64,000 nucleotides of DNA, taken from NCBI RefSeq assembly GCF_019279795.1, contig NC_056730.1:612571890-612635889 (forward strand). The letters run 5' to 3'. The DNA comes from Protopterus annectens (Eukaryota; Chordata; Ceratodontiformes; Protopteridae). Under the pieces are notes generated by a model that worked only from the letters and a program-made list of their open reading frames with translations, did no database searches and was not told the DNA's origin. This document shows positions 10,700-23,183 of the stretch, one piece after another (the stretch's first letter is position 1; the number at the start of each line of letters is the position of its first letter). A program made the position numbers and the translations under genes.

Positions 10700-12000
10700 A
10701 TTGTGTCATACTTACAGAACGTGTTCATGATTTTATGTCCCTGGGAAAGTGGAATGCCATTGCAATGTCCTTTTCTCAATTGTAGGCTAGAAAAAACTAA
10801 AGAGAAGATATGGTGGGGAGTACTAGTCAGTTTCCTGGATAACAACAACCTGCATAATATCAACATAGTTTTATGAAAGCAAGAAATATATGTCTGATCT
10901 AATTCAGTTTTACTCTGGAACATAGCAAATGAAACCTGCTCACTGTTGTATTCCTTGACTTCAGTTAAGTCTCTGACTCTTTCAACCACAGGAGACTTAT
11001 AAGCAAACTGAGGGAAACTTGGAGTAGGACAAAAGTTGATTAAATGGCTGGTTAGCAGAAAACAAAGAGTAGCTGCAAAGGTGGACTTTCTTAGAGGAAA
11101 TATGTGGTTAGTTGGGTTATACAGTGGCTGGTCTTAGGACTAGTTGTGTTTGCCAGCTTTAAGGCAGACATCACAGGTATGAGTACATTGATAACAGGAC
11201 TGGCTTATTTCTGGATGACACTATGGCAGAAGTTACAGTAGATATTGACAGATTAAGCCTTTAAAATGGCCAATGTAGAATGACAGTGTGGCATTTTTAT
11301 TTATGTTTATTAATTTATGTATTTGCTGTCTGGTGTAGAACACTTATTCAACTGGGCAATTTTCAGGCTCAGCCCATGGTTACATTTTAGAACTTAAAAC
11401 TTGGAAGTAGCATACAATATTTAATTCAAGGATATGTCAAATATTTCATCTGTACTCCAAAAGTTCAAAAGCTGAATAAAAATGAAAATGAGAAATCCTA
11501 AAATAAAAGCATAGTTCAGGTACAAAAATGTTTTGATGTGGTATTAACAGTAGAAATGAACCAACAGGTTAAAACAAAGATGGTTATAGTCAGGGCCAAT
11601 AAGACGCTGGTCTGTATCCTTACTGAAATAGAATCCAGAAAAACAATGGCTGCATTACTATCCATGGATCCCTGATCAAGTCCTGTTTGTATACTGTGTT
11701 AATGCAAGGATAAGGATATCAAGCTGGTCTAATAAGTTCAAAGATAGGCTAACAAGGTATGAAACAGATTAGAGGACAAGGCATATGAGGAAAAGGTACA
11801 GGAGTTATACCCAATCTCAGTAGAGGATAGACAAGGGAAGTGACACCTGATATGGGTGTACACGATGCTCAATGGACCCTGGAATGGTATACAATGCAAC
11901 AGGAAGGACAGATGAGGGAGGATGAGACATGCCTACATTTTAAGTGCAGAAAATACAGATTGCATATTAAGACGTTTCCTGAGAAGGCTATGTAGAATAC
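10700..12000 (+). pseudogene. Old CR1-type reverse transcriptase remnant, in unit 1
   Basis: Translated in shifting frames, this reads as a recognisable RT. There is an HSFMKARN block, then a degenerate LDFS block, then FNHRRLISKLRETW, then WLVSRKQRVA, then a VLGLV trace of the usual SVLGPLLF motif. It continues with ANKTLVCIL...EIESRK and ends with LNGPWNG. Order and spacing match CR1-superfamily RTs. It carries many stops, no intact catalytic box, and is clearly older than the other LINEs. The same remnant is in unit 2 at about 24000-25170. The 3' side near 11330-11390 resembles the 3' end of the LINE at 44460. Confidence 0.6.
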
Positions 12001-12118
12001 CTTTAACAAAGAAGAGTTACTTGGAATGTTCATCATGTAAACTAGAGGGTTTAGGGACTTCTGAATAAACAATTGAGTTAGCAACATGTCTTTATTATCT
12101 CTCTTCTCTTTTAAAGCC

Positions 12119-13010
12119 TCATGCCTACACTGTTGTCTAACCCAATAATAATTATTTTCAGGAATGTTAGAACCTAAGTTTGAAAGGCCTACCATAGATT
12201 CAGAAGAAAAATGATGGTGACAGAAGGGAAACTATTAGAATGGTAACTCAGATGGCAAATGATAATTTAGTTTGTTCTTACTCTTGCAGAACCAGATGCA
12301 TAATTCATTTTCTCCAACTATTGTTTCTGTACTTTTCAGATGCAGTCCACCTCAAAAAGTTTATTTCAGTCAGACAGCAGGACTATAGTTACAATATAAA
12401 GAGAGTTTATTGCTTACAACATTTAATACTTTGGTCCCATTTAAACTGAATTTAGATTGTAACTTGAAAGTATGTTTAAATTCAGATAAGTAGTTTGGTT
12501 CCCATCATTGTTAATTAGTTTGACTGCATTTCTTTTGGAGTGGTTCCTGTAAATGTTTACATAACATTACTTGTGTAACTTCTGATGTTTTATCCTTCTT
12601 GTAATGTTTGCTACTGAAATGCCATGGGGAAAATATTTTTGCTGTTAGGCTGATAATGTTTAACCCAATTTAATGAATTATTCAGTAGTTTTGTATAGTC
12701 ATGCCTACACTGGTGTTGAACGTGATAATGATCATTTTAAGAATGCTAGAACTTGGGTCAGCCATACCTAACACAGAGTGAGTGTAAAATGATTAGCAAC
12801 AGAAGTGAAATAGTTGTAATGATGATTTGGATGGCTAAAATAATCATTTCTGTTGATTTTGTCCTTGCAGAGACCAACCACTTAACTGATTTTATCCAAC
12901 TACAGTTTCTGCACCTAAGCTCTACTTTTTTTTCAGTCAGAGTCCACTTTAGAAAAGTTAATTTCAGTCAGGTGACAAGTCCTTAACTTACAATATGCAA
13001 AAAATAAACA
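12119..13010. repeat. Old direct duplication of about 300 bp, spacing about 580 bp
   Basis: 12119-12420 and 12700-13005 line up as diverged direct copies. Shared anchors, in order, are CATGCCTACACTG, a TTAGAACYTRGGT-like segment, TTGCAGA, ATYCAACTA...TTTCTG, and AAAGTTWATTTCAGTCAG. Only the first copy up to about 12380 remains in unit 2, where the rest is deleted. Confidence 0.55.
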
Positions 13011-14051
13011 GTTGCCTTTAATTTTGGAGAAGATTTTCTTCTGTTTTTGTTTTGAAGTGATGATGTAATGTCGAGCTACTTTCAAAATACAGGAAAACTT
13101 GATAAAAAATGGAAGTATTGGATCCAAAGATATGCACTGTGTTGTACTGTGAGTGGCCTTAGTAGCAATCATAGAATGTTAAAATGTGACACTTCTCTTC
13201 ACATTGTAGGCAAGGAAGCCATTAAAGTATTTAATGCTCAGGCTTTAAGTGAGAAGGAAAAAAAAATAGTTTAACCACACCGAAAGCTAAATTTCAGGCT
13301 TATCATGTGCCAAAGAAATAAGCTGGCCTATATGAAAAAAAATAAGGAGATACAAGGGATGATTGATATATGTGTAACTGGTTTGCGATACAGTGTAGAA
13401 CTATGAATTTCAAGAGGAGGCATGTGAATATTTCGAGTTAGAACTGTGTATTGCATAAATAATGACCACAGAAGGGAAGGCTTTTGAGAGACGTAAACCT
13501 AACATTTACAAAAAAAACCAGAGATATGTGAGGTAGCAGTGAATACTCAAATGTGCAGTTGAAATCAACAATTTAGGGCATGGAAGTGTTTAAAATTAAA
13601 ATAAAATTTGAAAATATGCAGTAAGCAAAACTAAAATGATATAAAAATAATACAAATAAAAACTGAGGGGGCAACATACAACATTTAACATGTTGTCTAA
13701 TGGCATATAAATAACAAATGAGCAGCAAAGAGTCACATCCAAGGTACTCATGGATGCAGTGTGAATGAAAATAGGCAGTACAGGGCAAAAAAAAATCCAG
13801 ACCACAAGATATGTGGTGCAGCTAACAATGCTACAAGAATGTGCTCTAACAGAAATAAGTCACACAAACACAATATTAATATGCTATAGACAGACAATGA
13901 TATAAAGGGTGAAATGGTTGTGTGCACTGTGAAAATGAACTCTGTGAATGCTGAGCCAATAAAAGTAAGAAACTGGGACTGCAAAACAATAAAGTATGAC
14001 AAAGCATCAGAAGGAAGTCTGGTCAGAAAAATAGTATAAACATAGTAAAGT

Positions 14052-14283
14052 TGTTGTGTCTTTCGGCTTTTCCCGGTTAGAGGTCGCCACAGCAGAACTC
14101 CGGTCTGCTAATGATTGGCAGTAGATTTTTACGTGCCGAGTTGCTGGCTCTGATGCACAACCTTCAACGAAGGTATGCCCATTCACGCATGTCTCCACAC
14201 AGAAGACGCTCTAACTGAGAATCGAACAGGACATCTTACTGTGAGGCGACAACGCTACCGCAGACCACCACCGCAGTTGGAGT
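14052..14283 (-). mobile_element. tRNA-headed SINE with an RTE-type LINE tail
   Basis: On the minus strand an A box TGGTCTGCGGT (14257-14267) and a B box TGTTCGATTCT (14218-14228) are followed by a conserved GTGTGGAGACATGC segment. A unique body and the 3' tail CTGCTGTGGCGACC...AAAAGCCGAAAG (about 14061-14096) complete it. That tail matches the 3' end of the LINE at 31029-31589. It lies in the part of unit 1 that is missing from unit 2. Confidence 0.7.
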
Positions 14284-15620
14284 AAATTATTCAGATGTTT
14301 GGAGGTAAATTACAAGCTAAATAAGTCAACTTGCAGAATATTTTTTTACCCAAGGCCTTCCCTCAGTTTGTGAATCAAGACTGACTGAATTATGTCCATA
14401 AAATCAAACATTTTTTTTGAAATAGTACTTCAGCAACCTTAGTTAAAACAATGCAGTATATTAAGCAAAGTTAAGAATGTTTCTGTTGGCATAAACAAGA
14501 TAATTCAAATTACACAGATAGAAAAATGCAGATCACAGTCACTGTGAATAAAATCCAGTATGACTTAAATGGACTAGGAACACTTCATAGCTACATCTCT
14601 AAACGAAAGTAAATCAAGCTCCTGTGTATCTGTACACCAGAAAATTAAACAACAATATTACATGTGATTTATTGTAATAATCAGAATCATTTTAAGGCAT
14701 TTTGTTGCATGTGCATTATTTAGTACTTTAACTGTACAGACCCTGAAATAATAAGGACTACGAGGTTTAGAGTCTGATTCTATTTCTGGTTTATTACTGT
14801 TCTGTTGAATTTTCTGTAAGTAAACTATTTTGTTCTTTAGCTAAAACAATTTTGTTTAAACTAGGTAAGTAATTTACAGCTTCAGTGGTTGTGTGGCTTC
14901 TGATTTATGAGCTCATATGTCTGGTTTTACCTGGTTAGTTACAAATCTGTTATACTGATTGTATTGCTCTCTCCTGCTCTTGGGTCCTTAATTTTATATA
15001 TCACTGCACTTTGGTTGTTGCCCATTTTGACTTGCCCAGATTGGGAACATTTCTTGGCTGTAGCTTGTAGACCTAAAATGCTATGGGCTACAAAGTTTAG
15101 TGTCTGACTTCATCTATAGCTTGTTACTGTTCTGAATATTTTCTCCTAATCCTTCCACCCTTTGGTTGTTGTGGTTTTAAAGTGTTTCTGTTTTCTGCCT
15201 GGTGTGATAATTAAATTACCAAATTCACTCTCACTCCTCTTTTGTTGCTATTGCCAGTTGTATAAGGTATTTAAGTACGTTTTCCCACCGATTGTTTTCC
15301 ACAGATTCACACACAGTCAGCCAGTATTGCTGTTATGTTAACCTCCTTTACTATAAAATGTCTCTGGAAACATCTTCCAGTGTTATCTCATCCAATATTA
15401 CTGCTGGGATCTAATAGATCAAATTGGAAGATTCACCCCTTTAGGCTGCTAAATTCAAGTTACCTTTCTTCCTATTTTCTTATCTACTTAGCACACAGAG
15501 CACTACCTTGAAGATTTATCCTTTTTTCCATATTTCTTTTAAAAGCTGCTCATCTTACTGTTCTACCATTCCTACAAATTCAGTTAATGAGAACTCATTT
15601 AGTACTCCTTCTCTGATATA

Positions 15621-15931
<311 letters not shown>

Positions 15932-16569
15932 AGATACACATTTATAGTAATATGATTCAGAATTGCTTTGGCTCTAACAATAGACCAAAGGAAGAACTAA
16001 GCCACTAAGCCATTTCTGCTCCTCTGATTGCTTGCAGAACCTTGAATTGTGCTGTTTTGCTATTGGCCAGTAGGCTTGTTTGATTTATTTATTTTTTTAT
16101 ATATTTCTCTGGGTTTAATTTCTCCAAGGGCCGGATTCACGAAACCTCCGTGTAAGAGTTAATATGTCTTACATGGAGGATGCAGTCTAACGGTATGACA
16201 TCAGCATGCCATGCCTATTCATGAGGGCATGCTGAATCATACCCTAGGCTAACGCGGTCCGTGTAGGAAAGTAGGGGGTGTGTCCGAATGCCGAGTTCTG
16301 CAAAGGGACATGCCCCCAGAAGAGTCAGAGTCCTGAAAGTAAACACCCACGAGCGAGTCCACGGAAATGTCAAGGAACACAACACCACATGCCCTCACAG
16401 ACTATAAACCCAACTGTAATGTAAAATGTAAAAATAGCAGTTTATTTTTTTTTTTTTTATAATTTCCAAAATGTTTGCCCATAGTTGCGCTAGTTTGCGT
16501 GGGTATGCCCTCTGCTCAGCCACAGTTAGCAGACATTGAAAAGCATATAACATCTAAATATGCAAATTA

Positions 16570-16685
16570 AGCCAAGTAGCAATAGCGTAGCGGTAGACAC
16601 ATTGGCCAAAGAAGAGGTAGTCACGGTTCGAGCTCCCACAACATAATTTTCCATTTTTATTTAAATAAGCATGAAACAATCCCCT

Positions 16686-16745
<60 letters not shown>

Positions 16746-17230
16746 TATAATTTAAGTAAAATGTAATGAAATGGGCCATGAATTTTTGAAGAAATCCGAC
16801 ATAATAAAATATAAAAAAAGGATCAGAATTGCCCATAGCTTAGCAAGGCTTTAGCAAGCTGGATATGGGTGCCCGTAGGTGAGGAGCGGTTTAACAGGTT
16901 TAATATGAGTGCCCGGAGTTGAGCAGCGCTTTACCACACTTAAAATGAGTGCCCATAGTTCAGCAGTACTTCACCCAGCATAATATGAGTGCTCATAGCT
17001 AAATAACACATTACCCAGCGTAAGCCGTTTGTGCGGAGCTGCGCAGCGCACCAACCAGCTTACCGGCGGGCAACATTGGGCAAGCTGTATCAAAGCTGCC
17101 TTTACACGAACACACCTCCTAGCCTGTCTAGACAGTAGTAAAATAAAAAAAAGCAATGCCCAGGGTCAAACCTGGGATATTGTGCACCATAGTCAAAGTA
17201 CTGAACCACTAAGCCATGACAGTTGTACTG
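16570..17230. mobile_element. Foldback element with tRNA-like heads and internal minisatellite
   Basis: The left head has TAGCGTAGCGG (A-box-like) and GGTTCGAGCTC (B box) on the plus strand, about 16582-16640. The right head is inverted (17165-17220): its complement has TGGCTTAGTGG and GGTTTGACCCT. Between them are (TA)n at 16688-16741 and a 40-bp minisatellite. The layout matches the 2089-2490 element, but the body has been replaced or expanded. Confidence 0.55.
16825..17064. repeat. 40-bp minisatellite, six units
   Basis: Units start at 16825, 16865, 16905, 16945, 16985 and 17025, exactly 40 bases apart with no indels. The shared core is ATGAGTGCCCATAGTT, then an AGCAG motif, then a TTTACC motif. 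Units are clearly diverged from each other, so the array is old or tolerant of change while length is kept. Confidence 0.85.
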
Positions 17231-17416
17231 AGAAATGCAGTATTAGCATATATATATAGGAATGAATGGAAATAGAAGCATGACAAAGCAGGTTTTTTTA
17301 AGATGATAAATATCCAAAATGGCCAATCACAGATAAGTGCGGGAAAACTGGCATATATAAGCCCCATAGGCGGGAATTCACAGCATAACTAATTGTGGTA
17401 CCCATTTGCAGTCAGG

Positions 17417-19426
17417 ATGGCAGGTGCAGGAGAGGGAAGTTGCTTTAGAGCACAAAGGTGGTGTGTTGAGGAGTCAAAATATATGGTTTGGCTCCTAGTC
17501 CATGATCATGAAGAACAACTCATGCAGGGCCAGGTTCACTGGGGTGCGTACAAGGCAGAGGCGTGGAACCGGTTGGCACATGATCTCACCAGTGCCACAG
17601 GCATTCCAAGGACTGGTGAAAAGGTCCGTCACCACCATGCGGACCTGAAGCGATGGAGGGAGGACCAACTGAACCGTTGGATCCAGGAGGCCCGCCAAAT
17701 GCCCAACGCCCCACTACTGAGTAAGTATCCATGTAATTAAGTATGTAAGAAATGCTATCCTAGCCTATAGTATGGAGACATATGTTCCAATATTACTTCC
17801 TTTATATTACAGCTGCAGGTGTTCGTTCCATGAATCAGCGAGCATTTGCTGATAGGCTGCTGAGGTTGCGCAACCAGGCAGGTTAGTAATTATTTAGCTG
17901 GTATTGTCATAGAATATAAGTGAGAGAGATTGTAAAAGAGTTCAGTGTTGTAACCCACTAATAAAGGTCAAATAAGCCTAGAAGAAAGATTCTGCTAGTA
18001 TTGTAAGATTAGATAAGTGATGCAGCCTGGAAAACAGTGTAATGCAATCCAGTAATAAAGATTAAACGAGTCTCAAATAGAAGTTTCCACCTGTATTGTA
18101 ATATCAGATAACTGCTGCCGCCAGAAAATGAGTGGTAATCAATCAACAAAGGATAGACAAGTGTCAAATACATCCTTGTAAATTCTGCCATATGAAATAA
18201 GTGAGTCAGCTGGAAAGGGTTGTTGTAAACCAGTAATAAATGTTAATAAAGCCTAGAATTAAGTACCAGTCTGAAATGTAAATATAAAATAGAGAGAGTG
18301 TGAGAAAGAAAGTTTGAAGCTACCAAGAAAGCTGTAATAAGTCTGGAATAAAGGTATACTGCAGTCACTACATTATGAAATGAATGAGACAGCCACAACC
18401 AAAGAGTGTAATGTGTTAAATAAAATACAGAACATGGACTGTGTCCATCCCACAAATTGGATATGTTGCTGTACCCTTGCATTTGGTTGTATGAAATGCT
18501 GAACATCCACAGTTGTCTAGACCCATATAAATCAAATGTAGCAGGATGCTGTACCTGAACACAGCCAGATATGAACATATATGAATAAAAATGGAATGTA
18601 TATTAATGTAGCAGTAACATCCCCATCACCAACATTCCTAAGGTTACATACAGGAAACTGTACTAATACATGTAGGGGATATATATCTGCATCTACTAGG
18701 AATGTACAGTATATGTATAGGTAGTTTTAGTTGTTAATGTAAAATTTCTCAACCTTACCCTATTTTCACAAATGATGCCATTCCAGGTATGTGTATTCAC
18801 AATTAATTCCTATGGACATTTGTCCTGTTGGTTCATGCATATCTGCATGTACGTTGACACATGTGCCCCGTTCACATATCCAAATCTGATGGCCTGTTGC
18901 CACCAATCAACCCTGCATGCTGTTGGAATGTGCACTGTTGTTCTAAATATGTATGTGTTATGCTTGCTGCTCAATGTTCGGAATTCATGGGTGTTTGGTT
19001 AATGGGAATACTGATGCATGCTGTTACAACTAATTTTGAATGATGTTGTTTGTTACTAACCCAAAATGCCATAAAATACTGCTAAACATAGGACAACAGA
19101 GAAGGTGGGTTCCAGTGGACCCACCTCTCCCACCTCAGCTGGCGAGTGCACCTGGCACCAGTGCCCAAGCTGGGACCTCCTCCTCCAGTGGCCCTGTGCC
19201 ACCTTCAGGTGGAAGCGCTGCAGGGGATGGGGCTTGTCCCCCCTCTGCAAGCGTGGCCAGAGGAAAGCCTCCACTCACCCTCCATAGGGTCCGGTCTGTG
19301 GTGCGTAGTGAGATCAGGCGTTCTGTGACTGATCCCCTACGCCAGCTTGAGGCGAGGGTGGCGCAAGTCATGGGTGTGCCTGCCCATCCTATCCAGCCCC
19401 CAGCACAGCCCTGGCCTGGGCTGTGA
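17417..19426 (+). CDS. Harbinger Myb/SANT-like DNA-binding protein, three exons
   Basis: My exon model is 17417-17720, 17813-17881 and 19092-19426, 708 bases, 235 residues and a stop. Donors are GTAAGT and GTTAGT and acceptors end in AG (TATTACAG, AACATAG). The phases join without a stop. Exon 1 holds a Myb/SANT-like domain of the Harbinger partner type: a Trp-containing first helix (RWCVEESKYMVWLL), then IPRTGEKVRHHHADLKRWRE. Exon 3 is Pro/Ser/Gly-rich, then has an RRSVTDPLRQLEARVAQVMG helix. In Harbingers this protein carries the transposase to the nucleus and to DNA. It is the most intact coding unit in the window. The start is the first ATG ahead of the domain. The gene converges on the transposase at 22257-21446. 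Confidence 0.7.
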
Positions 19427-20034
19427 AGGCGCAGTGGTAACTGCCTATGGGTGGGGATTTCAGTTCCACTGTTGCCATCTGTGGGCTCATGGGCTTGCGA
19501 TATCCAAACAACTGTCCCCATCATTTGTGTTTACCCCCCACATGTGTCATACTCTGCCCCTGTATGCATCTTGTTTGTCTTGTCTGTTAACCTCCCCAAC
19601 CTACCTCCCCAAATATACCTACTTCCTGTACCTCACATTCTACTCTCACCTGAAAAAAAAAAAAAAAAAAAAAGGGCAGTCTGTTCCCACAAAAAAATTA
19701 CGCCCCATACATAGCTGCCCAATTCGCACACATGTCCACTGGACATGTAAACTGATAATTCTAATTGGCAGTACAACATATTTTGTTGTCCTCACCCCTC
19801 TCTCAGGGGTGGAAGGTTTCAAATTTCACACCAAATTTCGCACATATGCACAGCTGTTGCTGATAAAGAAATGGGCAGCTATGGGCCTTCCCTACATCCT
19901 TACTGCACATCCCAAGCTTGTTTTCCTACTGTCCTACCCTCTTTGTGCCCCCTTTTTCACCACTTTCCTATCTCCCCATTTTTTTTTCTTTAAAAGAAAT
20001 TAGCATGGGTGCTAGCGGGAGTAAGCACTTTTAA

Positions 20035-20345
20035 GCAGTAGTCAGCGGGTGTGCACTTGTGTGCGCTCAGCTAAGCGAGTGTGCGCATGTGTAAGCACTG
20101 TGCAAACCAGCACAAACCCGCTTACAACTGCTTAAAAGTGCCTTAGTCACTCTGTATGACAAGGCCTGTAGTCTGCTCATCAGGAAAATAAAATACCGCT
20201 GTCAGTCTCGAACCCCGGACCTTGGAAACACTAGTTTGCACGAATTATCACTGAGCCATGGCAGATATACAAGAACTTGGTGCTGAAAGAAATATATCAT
20301 GAAATACAAGGAGTGAATGTAAAGGGAATATAGGAAGGCCATTAC
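20035..20345 (-). mobile_element. tRNA-headed element, partial, minus strand
   Basis: The reverse complement has TGGCTCAGTGATAA (A-box-like) and GGTTCGAGACT (B box) near 20200-20270. Its body ends in an AAGCACTTTTAAGCAGTAG segment also found inverted in the 2089-2490 element. The left head is absent. Confidence 0.5.
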
Positions 20346-21047
20346 ACAAAGCTTGTTCCCTGAATCCTTACTGGCAATTCTTGTGGAATTGCATTACATT
20401 AGTGTGATAAGAGAAACAGCCATGCTAGGAGGTAATAATGTTACATTAGCACCTTACAAACCCCACACAGTATCAGAGCAGGATAGACACTGCCATATTT
20501 GAATAGGTATGAGGCCAGACTTCCCAACTGTGACTGATTTACAGGGATGTCCCTGATTTGCAAAAAAATGTTACCTGTGCCCCACTGACTCCCTGTGAAA
20601 TGTACTAACAGTAAGCAGAAAGGTGGGGTATCCCACGTAATGGTGACTGTCAATAAGTTAAAGTAGACACTACTTGCATGTCAGAAATGGTGTAGTAATA
20701 CATATGCTCAAAATACCCCACAGTCACAATTGCAGAATATCTGAAATATATCACGGGTGTATCCCACTGATATGTACCTTTCCCTGAGGCTGGTCAAATA
20801 TATACCTGAGAGTATCTGAGGCCTGCAAGTGTCAGAAATATACAGGCATATCAGCCTGTCTGCTGTTACACACTCTGCGAATAGCTGTAGAATTACTCCC
20901 ACAAGCACACTCTCATGAAGGATTACAACACATAAATATCAAAGGATGTAGCCATCTAACAAACTAATGACAGTATAGCAGTTTACAAGCACTGCATGTG
21001 CCTGATATTCATAATTGTTAGTACAAAATACAAGGCCCTAGTACTGC

Positions 21048-21300
21048 TGAGCAGCAAAATAAAATACCCTTGTAAGTGTCAAACCCTAGACCTTGGGCTC
21101 ACCAGACTGCATGCAGTGCCACCAAGCCACAGCAAACATATAAGCACTTACTGCTGAAAGAAATATATCATGCATTACAAGGAGTGAATGTAAATGGAAA
21201 ATAGGAAAGCCATAGCAACACATTCCAGTAAAGACAAATATCAGGCCTTCAAGGAGTGAATGTAAAGGGAAAATAGTGAAGCCATAGCAACACATTGCAA
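21048..21300 (-). repeat. Second copy of the SINE head and flank, with tandem repeats
   Basis: 21048-21200 repeats 20185-20340, including the AAATAAAATACC start, the inverted head and the AGAAATATATCATG...AAGGAGTGAATGTAAA flank. The AAGGAGTGAATGTAAA block then recurs again near 21250. This is a local duplication of about 150 bp about 860 bases away. Confidence 0.6.
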
Positions 21301-21445
21301 GAACTACTGTTGTATACCAGTTAATCCATAACTCCCACAGGAAAGTACATACTCCCATGTAAACAGTGTTAGCATTAGCAGGTGTGAGTTAACATACACA
21401 CTGAGAAGAGTGAAATGGAAAAAGCAACAGTCAGGTTTCAGTACA

Positions 21446-22257
21446 ATTCTTGCATGGGTGTGTGTGCATTTCTGATAGGAGTCATCATCCACGGTTCCAG
21501 TGCATAGCCAACATTCCCCACCAGGTGGCCATATGGGATGTCCTCCCTGGCAAATACCTGATACAGCTGTGAGGCATGCCAGATGTGGGAGTCATGATAG
21601 CTTCCAGGGCTGCCAGCACACACATCCATGATAATGCCCTGGGCATTGCCCACAATGGCAGTTGATGGAGGGGTATCCCTTGCGGTTTATGTAGCCCCTA
21701 CCCTGCTCACTGGGTGGTGACTTGATGTGTATGTGCATGCAGTCTGTTGCACCCAGTACCTCGGGGTATTCTGCCACATGGTGGAAGAGACACATATTGC
21801 TGGCCAACTCCTCCTGCATTCGGGGGAAGTATATGTGCTCATTGGCATGTGGTAACATGACATCCAGGAACTGGTGAAGTACCCTGGATGCTGATGCCTG
21901 TGAGATCCCCATGATATCTCCAGTTGGCCTTTGAAAGGCACCTGTAGCTACTACTCCCAGGCTTACACATACCTTTGTATCCACTGGGATGGGTTCCCCT
22001 CTGTTTGTTCTGGCTCTGAGGTGTGGCCGGCACAGCTCCACAAGTTGCTGTAGGGAGTCACTGTCCACCCTGTAACGCTCTACTATTTCCAGATCATGTA
22101 GCCCCTGGTAGGTTACCTTGGGTCTGAACACTCTTCTCCTCCTCTGGTGCCTGAAGTGGTTGTGAGCATCATCCTCCACACCACCTTCAGTCTCCAAAAC
22201 ATGCTGGTGGATCAAAGCTATGGCAGCCCCTAACATGTGCATATTAAAGTTCCCCAT
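21446..22257 (-). pseudogene. Harbinger DDE transposase, C-terminally truncated copy
   Basis: This is a close relative of the gene at 8365-9553, starting at ATG 22257. The helix-turn-helix (GDIMGISQASASRVLHQ) and first Asp block (GATDCMHIHIKSP) are present. The same frame change follows NRKGYPSIN. After it, GIIMDVCAGSPGSYHDSHIW and an intact ALEPWMMTPIRNAHTPM are read. The sequence stops matching at 21446, so the catalytic Glu block and C-terminus are missing. It keeps the Trp codon where the other copy has a stop. It cannot make an active enzyme as it stands. Confidence 0.85.
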
Positions 22258-22600
22258 CTGTATACACCAATGGTGCAGAGTGTATGGGAATACACAAGTG
22301 TGTGTGAGGTGATTTCACACTTAATACTATTGTGCTATGGATGTTGCTGACAGGGTATCTTAATTATGTGTTTTACAGTGAGTACTGCAAGTGTTGGGCC
22401 ATTAGTGTGGAGTTATGCTTGTCTGCCTTGATTAATCTGTTGCCCTTTAATTCACTTTTATACCAGGATCCCCTCCAATTATCAGGCATGCCTCCACCTA
22501 CCGTCTTTCTTGCTTTTGTACTTTCCCTACCCAGTCATGTGTTGCAAAATGTGTCTTGTAGCTGATAAAATGCAAATCTGCTTTGTTCTGCTGTGACACT

Positions 22601-23183
22601 TTACTGTTCTCTTTGCAGTACAGCCCCCCTCCTTTCCTGTTCTGCAGGTAGCTGCTTGCAGTCTTATTAGCTGTTGTCAATGGCCCACTGTAGGTTCCTA
22701 GGTGTTAATTAGTCATTTGTACTCCAATTTCCCTGCTGCAGCATTTCCTTGTTTTTTTCCTATATTCTTCCTGTTTCAGTTCCGGTGCATGATGTGCAAA
22801 CCCATTTACTGAGTTTAAGCACATTTTAATCTCCGTTCACATGCATACTCACTTACCTTGTGTGCTCTCACCTAAGCAAAGCTGTAGCCAGTTCAAAACA
22901 CCCCTTTCCTGCAGCTTTGCTTAGCTACGGGAAAACTGGCTTAGCAATGCTCCAATGTATTTACAGCAAAGGTGACACACCCCTCTCTTGATGTCATTTT
23001 TATCTCAAGGGCACACCTTGGTGTTATAACGCTATGCTGTGAGGTGCATCCTTACACCAGCGGGAAATCTGTGATTCACTATTACTCCTCTCATTTGCAC
23101 GGCATTGCCTACTAATTCCTAGCTACTGCACATAACACTGTCACAGCCCCTTAGCAACCCTTGCACCATGATGTGGTGTAGCA
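22601..23183. other. Segment of about 580 bp present only in unit 2
   Basis: Unit 1 reads straight from TTTGTTCTG (9880) to ATGCCTGCC, while unit 2 has about 580 bases between the same points. The segment contains a foldback near 22870-22935 (CTAAGCAAAGCTG and its inverse CAGCTTTGCTTAG). No target duplication is clear, so it is either an insertion here or a deletion in unit 1. Confidence 0.6.

Noticed and set aside
19653..19676. Poly(A) run as evidence for a processed pseudogene
   Set aside because: It lies downstream of the Myb-like gene within Harbinger sequence and no retrocopied gene precedes it.
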